64,000 nucleotides of DNA from Bacillus smithii (GTDB lineage Bacteria; Bacillota; Bacilli; Bacillales; DSM-4216): the NCBI RefSeq assembly GCF_001050115.1, contig NZ_CP012024.1, positions 2,026,001 through 2,090,000 of the forward strand. The letters run 5' to 3'. Shown here one piece after another: positions 50,443 through 58,997 of the stretch. The notes below the pieces were generated by a model. That model worked only from the letters and a program-made list of their open reading frames with translations, was not told the origin of the DNA and searched no databases. Position 1 is the stretch's first letter; every line of letters starts with the position of its first letter. The position numbers and the translations under genes are program-made.

Positions 50443-50940
50443 CATTCTCTCCCTTTCCTTTGTTCATATCAAATATGAATATTCTTATTTTTTTGCTGAT
50501 AATAACGTTATAACTTCTTGCTTTTTTATGTCCTCCCCCCTTGTTTACTTTGACTCATCATTACAGGTTAACTGGTCATCTGATGACCTGGTTATAAAAA
50601 TGTTTTTTTTTATACTATCATACTCATTTTGTTGTTTAAAGATGTTTTTTGCAATTTTTTTAAAATTAGAAATAATGTGGGTCGCACAATTCATCCAGCA
50701 TGGATCAACAAGAAAAGAACCTTTTTAAACAATACAATCTGGCGAGGGCATTTTCACATCTTACGATTTAGGAGAATGATTTTGCAAACACTTTAAGATT
50801 TCATCGCCATTCGGTTTTGCAGTAATCCCTATTTTATAGGGTACTGTGTCCCGAATCATCAATGAAAGTCGAATGTCCAACGGAAATAGTCAAGTACATT
50901 CCTATGTAGAATGACCATGTCTTTTCATTTCAGGAAACAG
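50443..50940. other. Upstream region of the MFS gene
   Basis: About 500 bp, AT-rich, with the operator-like dyad at 50574-50588. I see no gene. Confidence 0.45.
50574..50588. promoter_or_regulatory. Candidate operator, perfect 7+1+7 dyad
   Basis: GGTCATC-T-GATGACC, extended imperfectly by ACT on the left and TGGT on the right. Shape and core resemble operators of GntR-family (FadR/FCD type) repressors. It lies about 130 bp before the MFS start; no regulator gene is adjacent. Confidence 0.5.
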
Positions 50941-50941
50941 C

Positions 50942-50985
50942 AAAAGGACAAATGAAACCAATGATACCATTTGTCCTTTTCATTC
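50942..50985. terminator. Terminator after ypdA
   Basis: AAAAGGACAAATG pairs with CATTTGTCCTTTT, a 13-bp perfect stem with a 13-nt loop; its A- and T-ends make it bidirectional. Confidence 0.88.
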
Positions 50986-51012
50986 TATGAAACTAGCAGA
51001 TGGTCGCATTGT

Positions 51013-51987
51013 TTAGCTTGCTTGTTCTTTTTCTGCAATCGCCGCCGCTATGAGTTCGCCATGAAAACGGCCATTTTCTATAAAAATTTCATTGGCATTG
51101 TTCCCGGCAGCAATCACGCCTGCGATAAAGATCCCTTCAACATTCGTTTCCATCGTATCGGGATTATAGTTTGGCCTTCCTGTTTCCGGTATAATCTCCA
51201 CTCCCATTTTGCTGATGAATTCATGGTCAGGATGATACCCGGTCATGGCGAATACAAAATCATTTGCGATTTCTTTATCAATACTTCCAACCGTATATAG
51301 AACTGAGTTTTGCTTGATCTCTTTCACATGGGCGTTGAATTCCATCACAATTTCTCCATGACGTATCAAGGAATCAAATTCCGGCAAAATCCACGGTTTT
51401 ATACTTTCCGAATATTGTTTTCCTCTGTATAAAACCGTCACTCTCGCTCCTGATTTATGCAGCTCCAATGCAGCATCAACAGCCGAATTTTTGCCGCCGA
51501 TCACGACGACATCAGTGTCAAAAAACGGATGAGCTTCTTTGAAATAATGATAGACTTTGTCCAATTCTTCTCCTGGTATATTCATATAATTGGGATGGTC
51601 GTAATAGCCAGTTGCGACAACTACATATGGAGTTTCATACACTTCTTTTGTCGTTTTGACGAAAAAGGTACCGTTCGATTGTTTCGTTACGTCTTTTACT
51701 TCTTCGAAACGATGGATGCGAAGCTGTTTTCTTTTCACCACTTCACGATAATACGTTAAGGCATCGTTTCTTTTTGGTTTCCGTTCCACCGTTATAAAAG
51801 GAACATCGCCAATTGCCAGTTTATCGCTTGAACTGAAAAAAGTTTGATGAGTGGGAAAACGATAAATCGTATCCACAATATTTCCTTTTTCAATAATGAG
51901 TGGGTTTTTTCCTGTTTCTTTTAACGAGATGGCTGCCGCCAAACCGCATGGCCCTCCTCCAATAATGATGCATTCTTCCTTCAACAT
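51013..51987 (-). CDS. ypdA: Bacillithiol-disulfide/bacilliredoxin reductase YpdA
   Basis: 324-residue FAD- and NADPH-dependent flavoprotein. FAD motif IIGGGPCGLAAAISL at the N-terminus and VVIGGKNSAVDAALEL for NADPH near residue 165. YpdA (Bdr) recycles oxidised bacillithiol in Bacillus and Staphylococcus. It is functionally linked with bshA at 5 kb. AAGGGTGG precedes the ATG. The gudB gene expected next to it is absent. Confidence 0.93.
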   Translation of the reverse strand: MLKEECIIIGGGPCGLAAAISLKETGKNPLIIEKGNIVDTIYRFPTHQTFFSSSDKLAIGDVPFITVERKPKRNDALTYYREVVKRKQLRIHRFEEVKDVTKQSNGTFFVKTTKEVYETPYVVVATGYYDHPNYMNIPGEELDKVYHYFKEAHPFFDTDVVVIGGKNSAVDAALELHKSGARVTVLYRGKQYSESIKPWILPEFDSLIRHGEIVMEFNAHVKEIKQNSVLYTVGSIDKEIANDFVFAMTGYHPDHEFISKMGVEIIPETGRPNYNPDTMETNVEGIFIAGVIAAGNNANEIFIENGRFHGELIAAAIAEKEQAS

Positions 51988-52640
51988 TCCGTTCCACCCT
52001 TTCTCCTACCGTACAACAAAGAAGCGGTACTGCTGATAAAAGTCCATTCAGACGTTTCTTTCGTTCGGATCCTTTAAAACATTTCATATATTCCAAACAA
52101 TCGAAAAGTATTTGTCTATTTTCGCTCCCGTCATATACAAAATCCCGGTAAATCCAATGTTTTACCCGCATTTCAATCAATATTGTGATGACGAATGAAA
52201 AACATTAAATCATTGGCAATTTTTTCAATGCATGGCACTGCGGCTTACCTTCGTGCAAGAAAACAGTTCCTTAAGGATTGCACGTCGCACGGTCGTTCCG
52301 TTCACCACTTTATTTTACTGGAAATTTATGTATTGCTTTTTTTCGTTTCATTCGTTTCAAAAGCAGCAAAAATGCAAAATGGCTCTTTTAATCCATTTTG
52401 TCCTATCCATCTTCCCATTCTCACGCTACAATTCACGTCATAGTATACACTAGAATCCTTGAAATGCAATCAAAAATCTGGGATTTCGGATCAAAAAGCG
52501 GCCATTGGAATTTCATCTTCCCGTTCGCAGGGAATATGTACCTCATTTCCATCATATGTTTTGAATAGATCCCGGTCATTTTTACAAAACATGATTCCTC
52601 GCCACATGGAAAAAGCCGAATAAAACAGAAAATAAAAACA
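51988..52640. other. Gap between ypdA and ypbH, gudB position
   Basis: About 650 bp without a convincing gene; short ORFs lack RBS and family features. In B. subtilis, gudB (glutamate dehydrogenase) lies in this interval as I remember it. Confidence 0.45.
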
Positions 52641-52642
52641 GG

Positions 52643-52680
52643 CTTATAAAAAGAGCCTTTTGGTAAGACTCTTTTTTATC
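52643..52680 (-). terminator. Terminator overlapping the ypbH stop
   Basis: Minus strand AAAGAGTCTT-ACCAA-AAGGCTCTTT with a T-run following. Confidence 0.8.
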
Positions 52681-53272
52681 CCGGAAATAATTTATAGACG
52701 TTTTCAATCCCTTTATTGGAAAAAATTATTTTTCCGTATTCCTCCAAATAATGAATCGTGAGACGAGATCTCTCTGCATATTCCAAAATAACAGGCTCCA
52801 GATTTTTTTTCATCCCTTCTTGAGAATAGTCGACCGCCACATAATAAAAGGGATCTTTCCAAAAAATCCTCGAAGGAATCACCATTCTCATTTTTGCTAT
52901 ACGCTGAGCAAGCTGGATAATCTCTTCAAAATCCGTACATTTATAAATGGAAAAAGGCGTGAACTCTCGTTTCCATCCAGCATGCAACTCTTCAATGGCA
53001 TCATTTGTATGATCGTCATTATCCAAAAAGTCAAGTGTAAATATGAGTGTTACTTCTTCCTCCGTTAAAGTATGGATCTCAATAGCCACCGGACCATCAT
53101 ACGCAAAATGGTAACGCTTTTCAATTTCTTCAATCAATTCTTCAAACAGTTCATGCCAAAAAAAAGCATCCTCTTCCACCATCTGCTTCTTAGCGAATCC
53201 TTTTTCATGCAATTCTTCAAAGGATATCGATAGTTTAACCGTATTTTTTGACAATCGCTCTATATTCATCAC
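52676..53272 (-). CDS. ypbH: MecA paralogue YpbH (adaptor protein)
   Basis: 198 residues with MecA architecture: an N-terminal segment (MNIERLSKNTVKLSISFEEL), an acidic linker and a C-terminal ClpC-binding domain with FSIYKCTDFEEIIQLAQRI. MecA proteins hand substrates to ClpCP; the paralogue YpbH (MecB) affects competence and sporulation in B. subtilis. Location beyond ypdA supports ypbH over mecA. The start is GTG 53272 or the following ATG. Confidence 0.88.
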   Translation of the reverse strand: MMNIERLSKNTVKLSISFEELHEKGFAKKQMVEEDAFFWHELFEELIEEIEKRYHFAYDGPVAIEIHTLTEEEVTLIFTLDFLDNDDHTNDAIEELHAGWKREFTPFSIYKCTDFEEIIQLAQRIAKMRMVIPSRIFWKDPFYYVAVDYSQEGMKKNLEPVILEYAERSRLTIHYLEEYGKIIFSNKGIENVYKLFPG

Positions 53273-54281
53273 ATGGCTGCCCCCTGAGTGTGAACTCTTA
53301 TGAGTATATTATGTTAGGCAGCAAAGATGGTGTCAGAAAGGCTTTATCACTTCGCTTTAAGAAACACTTTTTTCCTTTGGAGTTCATCAATAAATATGTA
53401 TCTGCCTGATATCCCAACCTCAAAGAAATCATGTCCAAGCCGTTGCCGATCAAAATGATCGAATTTTTACCTCCACATTTTCCTTTTCAGTACTATCCTA
53501 AACCCAATCACCCAATTTATTTCCCGTGGGTATACCCACTTAACATCAAGGATACTTTATCCTCTGTCTCCGTATTCATTTAAATATCAGATGATCTATA
53601 AAAATTTTCACATCCGTCTGCCGGCACGACTTTGAACGCTCCCCTTTTATTACTTGACAATATTCAATATAAAGCGAAGTTGTGAAAATTTGCAGGAGAG
53701 TGGTGTACTGTTTAAAAAGGACGATTCGCAAGAGTGCTGAGCCGTGGTTCCAGTCTATTTTGTATGGAAAAGTAATGATAAAAAGGTAAACAAAAAATGT
53801 TTTCATCATTTATTGTATCTATATTCTCTTAATCGAATGGGGATCAATTTTTAGCAGGATTCATGAACGTGTTTGAATGGACAAAACCTTTTGTCAAAAT
53901 CATTCTGGACTGTCTCCTATTCTTTGCGAGGCGTGACAGTTTTATAAGGCTAAGCCATTCCTTCATATTGTCAGCTCATTTTCCGCCTTTTTGTCACGCC
54001 TGCATTTTTAATTTGCAATCATTCGCAATATTCTTGTTTTTTCACCCAAAAATTCCCACAATGATAGCATAACAAGCACAAAAGACGAACATAACACCTG
54101 ATCTGATCACCTTATTGTATTTTTGAAGGCAGTTTACTTTTGAAACGGCAAGCGAACCTATGATGCTCTACAAAAGAGGAATGGGCGATGACAAATAATA
54201 CATTGTTAGAGAAATGAATATTAGATTAAACTTGACTGTTGAGATGTAATGCCATTACGAACATGGCACTTTTTCATCGAG
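53273..54281. other. 1-kb gene desert between ypbH and tnrA
   Basis: No convincing gene on either strand. Visible structures are a 14-bp palindrome GTGGGTATACCCAC (53526-53539) and a 10-bp inverted repeat AGGCGTGACA/TGTCACGCCT (53929-53938 and 53992-54001) with a T-run after its right arm. The B. subtilis gene order ends here. Confidence 0.5.
53929..54008 (+). repeat. 10-bp inverted repeat with 53-nt spacer and T-tract
   Basis: AGGCGTGACA (53929-53938) and TGTCACGCCT (53992-54001), with an inner AAGGC/GCCTT pair (53946-53950, 53985-53989) and GCATTTTTAA after it. It could be the end of a small RNA on the plus strand or a mobile-element scar. Confidence 0.4.
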
Positions 54282-54602
54282 TTACGGCATTCTCAGAACA
54301 CCGAATCTTGCATTTAATTGTCCGCGAATCATTTTTTCTCGGACGGCTTCTTTTTCTTTTTTTAATATCTTTTTTCGAATTTCAAATGTCTGAACTCCTT
54401 CTTCGATCATCTCAGCGATCTCCATCAGGCGTTCCACATCGCTGAATGAATATTTTCTTGTTCCTTTCTTTGTACGATAAGGAAATATCAATTTCCGTTC
54501 CTCATAATAACGAATTTGCCGTTCCGACAATCCTGTGATCTCACTAACAGTACCAATGGAAATCACTTTTTTATCTTTGTAGGATTCACTTTTTATAGTC
54601 AC
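54282..54602 (-). CDS. tnrA: Global nitrogen regulator TnrA
   Basis: 106-residue MerR-family regulator. The helix-turn-helix segment [20 protein letters not shown] (residues about 19-38) and [21 protein letters not shown] closely match TnrA, and the short C-terminus with QLNARF fits the glutamine-synthetase-interacting tail. Active when nitrogen is limiting. The start is GTG after AAAGGAGGGG. GlnR is the alternative, but the tail sequence, monocistronic arrangement without glnA and the positive-type promoter favour TnrA. Confidence 0.92.
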   Translation of the reverse strand: MTIKSESYKDKKVISIGTVSEITGLSERQIRYYEERKLIFPYRTKKGTRKYSFSDVERLMEIAEMIEEGVQTFEIRKKILKKEKEAVREKMIRGQLNARFGVLRMP

Positions 54603-54639
54603 GGTTATCCCCTCCTTTAAGCTCGTTACACTTATTTTT

Positions 54640-54645
54640 ATTATA
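54640..54645 (-). promoter_or_regulatory. -10 element of tnrA
   Basis: TATAAT on the minus strand, 38 bp before the GTG. A start point near 54633 places the TnrA box centre at about -50, the usual TnrA activation distance. No -35 consensus. Confidence 0.6.
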
Positions 54646-54674
54646 TGTTAATATTCATAATATTTCCATAATAA

Positions 54675-54691
54675 TGTTATTTTATATCACA
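54675..54691. promoter_or_regulatory. TnrA/GlnR box upstream of tnrA
   Basis: TGTTATTTTATATCACA on the plus strand fits TGTNA-N7-TNACA exactly. tnrA is positively autoregulated in B. subtilis. Confidence 0.8.
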
Positions 54692-55067
54692 TATTTTTCT
54701 GAACAAAGAGTATGAGTGAGATTTATTTACAGAAATTCATTTTATATCATGCACATTTCTTATAAACAAGAAGGCTTAAAGGTCTTTATAAAGAGTGCAA
54801 ATGGTGGTGATGCGAAGCATTCAAATGAATATTTCACCATTTTTCATTCATCAATCCCATTTCTGATCGGGAAATTTATTGTAAGATTTTCTCACATTAT
54901 TTTTCAGAAAGTATGATTTTCTTTCTTCTAGTTGTACTCGGCACCGAACTTGTGAAGATCGATTGGTTGGCTGCTGCTTCTATTCTCCGTTTTAAGCATT
55001 TTCTTTTGTTGGTTATTGCCAAGATGTCCAGTTGCTGTTCAGTGTATGGATTGCCCATCTTTGTACT

Positions 55068-55081
55068 AAAAAATGTAAAAA
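55068..55081 (-). terminator. Detached U-tract of the eut operon terminator
   Basis: Minus strand TTTTTACATTTTTT directly follows the left copy of the 25-bp hairpin repeat. Before the IS insertion this was the terminator tail for the eut operon; it is now about 1.6 kb from the eat gene. Confidence 0.6.
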
Positions 55082-55105
55082 CTCTTCCCTGATAAGGGGA
55101 AGAGC
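55081..55105. repeat. Left 25-bp target-site repeat (hairpin)
   Basis: Identical to 56655-56679. Stem CTCTTCCC (55082-55089) with GGGAAGAG (55097-55104) around TGATAAG. Direct repeat flanking the IS. Confidence 0.9.
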
Positions 55106-55106
55106 C

Positions 55107-55156
55107 AGACTGTCGACAAATCCGAAAAAATCGGATTTGCCGACAGTCTTTTTTTG
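55107..55156 (+). terminator. Left-end hairpin of the IS
   Basis: AGACTGTCG...CGACAGTCT with an inner CAAATCCGA/TCGGATTTG stem, followed by TTTTTTG. It would stop transcription entering the element from the left. Confidence 0.85.
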
Positions 55157-55193
55157 TATAATTAAGATACCGTAATGAATTGAGGTGGATGAA

Positions 55194-56555
55194 GTGCTAA
55201 CAAAAAATACACAGATGAATCGTGATCAAATAGAAATGATAGCTTTAGACCAACTTGTACCTGCAGATCATTTGGTTCGTAAAATCGACGCTGCTATTGA
55301 TTTTTCATTTATCTATTCGCTTGTTCAAGACATGTATTCATCGGAAAGAGGTCGACCAAGTATTGATCCAGTTGTATTGATTAAAATGGCTTTCATCCAA
55401 TATACCTTCGGTATTCGTTCCATGCGAAAAACTATAGAGGAAATCGAAACGAATCTGGCTTACCGTTGGTTTCTTGGATTTGGTTTTTATGATAAGGTAC
55501 CTCACTTTTCAACGTTTGGGAAAAACTACGAGCGACGCTTTAAGGATACAGACTTATTTGAACAGATATTCTATCGCATTTTGAAAGAAGCTGCAGATAA
55601 GAAGCTGATAAGCAGTGAGCATGTCTTTATTGATTCTACTCATGTCAAAGCGAGTGCGAATAAGCATAAATTTGAGAAGAAAGTGGTTCGAAAAGAAACG
55701 AAAGCCTATCAAGCACGTCTACAAGATGAGATAAATGCTGATCGAGAAGCACATGGAAAAAAGCCATTTCCTCCAGATAAATTTGGGAAAGAAGAATATA
55801 AAGAAATAAAAGAAAGTACCACTGATCCGGAAAGTGGTTACTACGTAAAAGACGAGCGAACAAAACAGTTTGCTTACTCATTCCATGCTGCTGCGGATCG
55901 AAATGGCTTTGTTTTGGGGGCTATTGTAACGCCAGGGAATATTCATGACAGTTCCGTATTGGAGCCACTTCTTGAAAAAGTCATAGAAAAACATGGAAAA
56001 CCGGTTGTAGTTGCTGCTGACGCTGGATATAAAACTCCCGCCGTTGCCCAATACATATTTGAAAATGATATGACCCCTGCTTTACCTTATACTCGCCCTC
56101 GTACAAAGGATGGTTATTTCAAAAAACATGAGTATGTTTACGATGAATACTACGATTGTTATCTTTGTCCGCAAGGACAAGTGTTAAAATATGCAACTAC
56201 GACGAAGGAAGGCTATCGTCAATATTTTTCTGATCCAGTCCAGTGTAAAGATTGTCCATTCCTTTCGAAGTGCACCCAAAGTAAGGAGCATAAAAAACTG
56301 ATTCAGCGACATGTATGGGAATTTTATTTAGAGGAAGCTGATCATCTTCGGCATACACAAGAGAATAAGAGCATTTATGCAAGACGGAAAGAAACCATTG
56401 AACGTGTTTTTGCTGATGCAAAGGAAAAGCATGGTATGCGTTGGACAACCTTAAGAGGTCTAAAAAAATTGTCCATGCAGGCGATGCTAACTTTTGCTGC
56501 AATGAATTTGAAAAAGATGGCTTGCTGGACATGGAAAAGTCCAGCAATAACATAA
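55194..56555 (+). CDS. tnp: IS1182-family transposase
   Basis: About 453 residues, full length. The N-terminal DUF772-type domain (LVPADHLVRKIDAAIDFSFI ... GRPSIDPVVLIKMAFIQY) is followed by a DDE domain: D in FIDSTHVKAS near residue 148, D in VVAADAGYKTP near residue 280 and E in RKETIERVFADAKEKHGMRW near residue 405. A CxxC-type segment CKDCPFLSKCTQ precedes the last block. GTG 55194 has GAGGTG 6 nt upstream; a GTG three codons earlier overlaps it. Confidence 0.95.
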   Translation: MLTKNTQMNRDQIEMIALDQLVPADHLVRKIDAAIDFSFIYSLVQDMYSSERGRPSIDPVVLIKMAFIQYTFGIRSMRKTIEEIETNLAYRWFLGFGFYDKVPHFSTFGKNYERRFKDTDLFEQIFYRILKEAADKKLISSEHVFIDSTHVKASANKHKFEKKVVRKETKAYQARLQDEINADREAHGKKPFPPDKFGKEEYKEIKESTTDPESGYYVKDERTKQFAYSFHAAADRNGFVLGAIVTPGNIHDSSVLEPLLEKVIEKHGKPVVVAADAGYKTPAVAQYIFENDMTPALPYTRPRTKDGYFKKHEYVYDEYYDCYLCPQGQVLKYATTTKEGYRQYFSDPVQCKDCPFLSKCTQSKEHKKLIQRHVWEFYLEEADHLRHTQENKSIYARRKETIERVFADAKEKHGMRWTTLRGLKKLSMQAMLTFAAMNLKKMACWTWKSPAIT

Positions 56556-56580
56556 AATAGACCCCTGGAGGGGTCTATTC
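56556..56580 (+). terminator. Hairpin after the transposase stop
   Basis: AATAGACCCC-TGG-AGGGGTCTATT, a 10-bp perfect stem starting 1 bp after the stop; the T-tract is short. Confidence 0.6.
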
Positions 56581-56606
56581 CAAACATTTGAAAGCATAAA
56601 AGTGAC

Positions 56607-56642
56607 AAAAGGCATCCGAAAGCGCACATTCGGATGCCTTTT
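56607..56642. terminator. Right-end hairpin of the IS
   Basis: AAAAGGCATCCGAA pairs with TTCGGATGCCTTTT, a 14-bp perfect stem with A/T ends, so bidirectional. It may now substitute for the disrupted eut terminator. Confidence 0.85.
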
Positions 56643-56654
56643 GTCTACACTCTG

Positions 56655-56679
56655 ACTCTTCCCTGATAAGGGGAAGAGC
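56655..56679. repeat. Right 25-bp target-site repeat (hairpin)
   Basis: Identical to 55081-55105. Sits 16 bp downstream of the eat stop; it is the stem of the eat terminator but without a U-tract on this side. Confidence 0.9.
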
Positions 56680-56695
56680 AGCAATAAACCTCTTT

Positions 56696-58093
56696 TTATA
56701 ACGATACATTCTTCTGACTAGGTGCGACGTCTTCGATAGAGACAAATTCCTCGGATATAGGACGAATTTTCTTTGCTCCTACTAATAGGTAGTAAATACT
56801 TCCTGCGCCAAATACGAACAAAATGACAGCGATTAATGGAATTTTGACTCCAACGATAGGGAGATTGGTTGTTAAAACGCTATATTTTAACACGCAAAAG
56901 AACGAAATAATTCCTAAAAAGAGTGCTATTCCCGGTACAACTGGATAACTTACCTTGAAAGGTCGTTCCATATGTGGTTCTTTTTTGCGTAATACAAATA
57001 GTGATATGAGACTCAAGCAATACATCGTTATTGCGCCAAATACAGATAAAATAATCAAAGAATTAGCGAAACTAGCTGAACCGGCACTAGCTACTCCTAT
57101 GATCCCCGGTACGATTAATCCCCAATGCGGAACGCCTTTTTTTGAAATTTCTGAAAGGAATCTCGGCAGATATCCCGCTCTGGCTAACGCAAACGTTTGG
57201 CGGGAGTAGCCAATAATGATACCGTGCAGGCTTGCTATTAATCCAAATAATCCAATAACGGCGACAGTTATTGGCATGATATTGTTTTCACCATAAACGC
57301 TGGCCAATGCTTGCGGAAGTGGATAATCTGCAGGTTTTCCTTCTCCTCCACCAAGTCCCGAAGTCACAATCAACGTGAAAACTGTTGCAACTGCTAATGT
57401 ACAAATTCCAGAAATAAATCCTTTAGGTATATCTTTTTTAGGGTTACGAACTTCTTCCGCTGCCATTGCCCCTCCCTCAATTGCAAGGAAAAACCAAATG
57501 GCAAAAGGAATAGAGGAAAAGACTCCAGTCCAGCCGTTAGAAAATGAGAGGTCCCCCATTAAATTTGAACTCTTTATATGCGGCAGCCCTGCAGCGTAGT
57601 ATATAATTAAACCGATCAACGCTAAAACGGTGGCAACCAGCTCAATGATTGCGGCTTCTTTTACTCCTATTAGATTTATTAAAATAAAAAATGAAAATAC
57701 GGCTACTGTAGCATACACAGCGTCGATATTTGGAATTAAAAAGTGAATGTAGGCACCTGTCGCAACAGCAATAGCAGGTGGAGCAAAAACAAATTCAAGC
57801 AAACAGGCTAAACCCGTTAAAAATCCCATATAAGGACCCATTGCTTTTCTTGCATAGGCGGATGGCCCCCCAGCGTGTGGAATGGATGTAGAGAGTTCTG
57901 AATAACTAAATATGAAAGTCGTATAAAAAATGATGACAATCATTGAAGCAATTGCTAATCCTATCGTTCCTCCTTGCTCAAATCCGTAATTCCATCCGAA
58001 ATACTGGCCTGAAATCACCATTCCTACTGCGATTCCCCACAAATGGATTGGTCTTAATTCTTTGTTTAAATGGTTATTCGTATTATTTGTCAT
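56696..58093 (-). CDS. eat: Ethanolamine permease (APC family)
   Basis: 465 residues, about twelve membrane segments, amino acid-polyamine-organocation superfamily. GIAVGMVISGQYFGWNYGFEQ at the N-terminus and FFLAIEGGAMAAEEVRNPKK in the middle are characteristic of the ethanolamine permease subfamily. Start at ATG 58093 after AAGGGGAAGG; 21 upstream in-frame codons overlap eutC. Last gene of eutABC-eat, 25 bp after eutC. An amino-acid permease would be the fallback, but the context is decisive. Confidence 0.9.
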   Translation of the reverse strand: MTNNTNNHLNKELRPIHLWGIAVGMVISGQYFGWNYGFEQGGTIGLAIASMIVIIFYTTFIFSYSELSTSIPHAGGPSAYARKAMGPYMGFLTGLACLLEFVFAPPAIAVATGAYIHFLIPNIDAVYATVAVFSFFILINLIGVKEAAIIELVATVLALIGLIIYYAAGLPHIKSSNLMGDLSFSNGWTGVFSSIPFAIWFFLAIEGGAMAAEEVRNPKKDIPKGFISGICTLAVATVFTLIVTSGLGGGEGKPADYPLPQALASVYGENNIMPITVAVIGLFGLIASLHGIIIGYSRQTFALARAGYLPRFLSEISKKGVPHWGLIVPGIIGVASAGSASFANSLIILSVFGAITMYCLSLISLFVLRKKEPHMERPFKVSYPVVPGIALFLGIISFFCVLKYSVLTTNLPIVGVKIPLIAVILFVFGAGSIYYLLVGAKKIRPISEEFVSIEDVAPSQKNVSL

Positions 58094-58118
58094 TTTATCC
58101 TTCCCCTTCAAATGATCA

Positions 58119-58967
58119 CTATAGTTCCAGACGAACTCCACTGGCTTTCTGATCAATCATTTTACGTAAAACGGTGCCAATGTAGGCCCCTGCTTCAACA
58201 GGGGGAGTGCCTCCTGAATGAATATTAGAAATCACTGTTCTCTCAGACTCTATCATTCCTTTTCTTGGTCTATAGCACATATAGGCACTCATAGAATTGG
58301 CGGAAACAAGCCCCGGTCTCTCCCCTATTAAAAGAACAAAAACTGCCGGCTGCAAAATTTCACCAATATGATCCATACACGCTACTCTTCCACCTTTTAC
58401 AAAAAAGGGAGTTCCTTGTGTTAACCCATTAACTTCTAATGAATCCAATAACGCCGGATAAATATCTCTTAGATTGGCATCAATCGCACTTGCGCTTAAC
58501 CCATCGGAAACAACAATTTGTACTTGAGGATGTTTCACACATTTTTTTTGGATCGTTTTGACTGCCTCTTCTGTAAGAACCCGACCTTTATCTGGCCTCT
58601 TTAAATAAACTTCTTTATTTTCACAACAAGTCTCTACTGTAAATAAGTTAAATTCTTTAAGTAAATGATCAGAGACATTTCCGTTTACAGCATCAACGGC
58701 TGCTGCATGATCAAGCTGAAATTTTAAAATTGTTTTCGTCAATGGACGAGTTCCCGTTCTCCATAGACCAATGCGTGCAGGAGTTGCTTTTCGCAATTCG
58801 TCAATTCCTTCTGAAAATTTTGGATTTGGGACGTTTGTTAACCAGTCACTCGCAGTGTAATGAAAACTTTTTTCATTTTCGTCTCTATCGATTTTATCTA
58901 TCGATGGCTGAGATAGTCCAGTCTGTTCAATCATCCCTTTTTCTTGTTGAATATCCGGTTCGTTCAT
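58119..58967 (-). CDS. eutC: Ethanolamine ammonia-lyase light chain
   Basis: Small subunit of the adenosylcobalamin-dependent lyase that splits ethanolamine into acetaldehyde and ammonia. 282 residues from ATG 58967 (AAGGGTGG upstream); ten earlier in-frame codons lack an RBS. Typical ARIGLWRTGTRPLTKTILKF near residue 62 and GERPGLVSANSMSAYM near residue 216. Thirty bp after eutB. Confidence 0.95.
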   Translation of the reverse strand: MNEPDIQQEKGMIEQTGLSQPSIDKIDRDENEKSFHYTASDWLTNVPNPKFSEGIDELRKATPARIGLWRTGTRPLTKTILKFQLDHAAAVDAVNGNVSDHLLKEFNLFTVETCCENKEVYLKRPDKGRVLTEEAVKTIQKKCVKHPQVQIVVSDGLSASAIDANLRDIYPALLDSLEVNGLTQGTPFFVKGGRVACMDHIGEILQPAVFVLLIGERPGLVSANSMSAYMCYRPRKGMIESERTVISNIHSGGTPPVEAGAYIGTVLRKMIDQKASGVRLEL

Positions 58968-58997
58968 ATTACATACCACCCTTACCGTTTTATCCAT

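Larger units (their letters stand above)
54603..55067. other. Upstream region of tnrA, to the IS-side flank
   Basis: 465 bp. It holds the tnrA promoter with its TnrA box. On the minus strand there is a 53-codon ORF (54897-55058, MGNPYTEQQLDILAI...) with no RBS that I do not recognise. Otherwise empty. Confidence 0.4.
55106..56654 (+). mobile_element. IS1182-family insertion sequence, intact, 1549 bp
   Basis: The imperfect terminal inverted repeats are CAGACTGTCGACAAA at the left end and the complement of CAGAGTGTAGACAAA at the right, 13 of 15 matching. It is flanked by identical 25-bp direct repeats and holds one transposase gene. Hairpins inside both ends (55107-55149 and 56607-56642) and one after the transposase stop can block transcription in and out. 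The identical target repeats and intact ORF imply a recent insertion. Confidence 0.9.

Noticed and set aside
53576-53809. 77-codon minus-strand ORF in the ypbH-tnrA gap
   Set aside because: No RBS, no domain, and the frame is disrupted by an otherwise AT-rich non-coding context.
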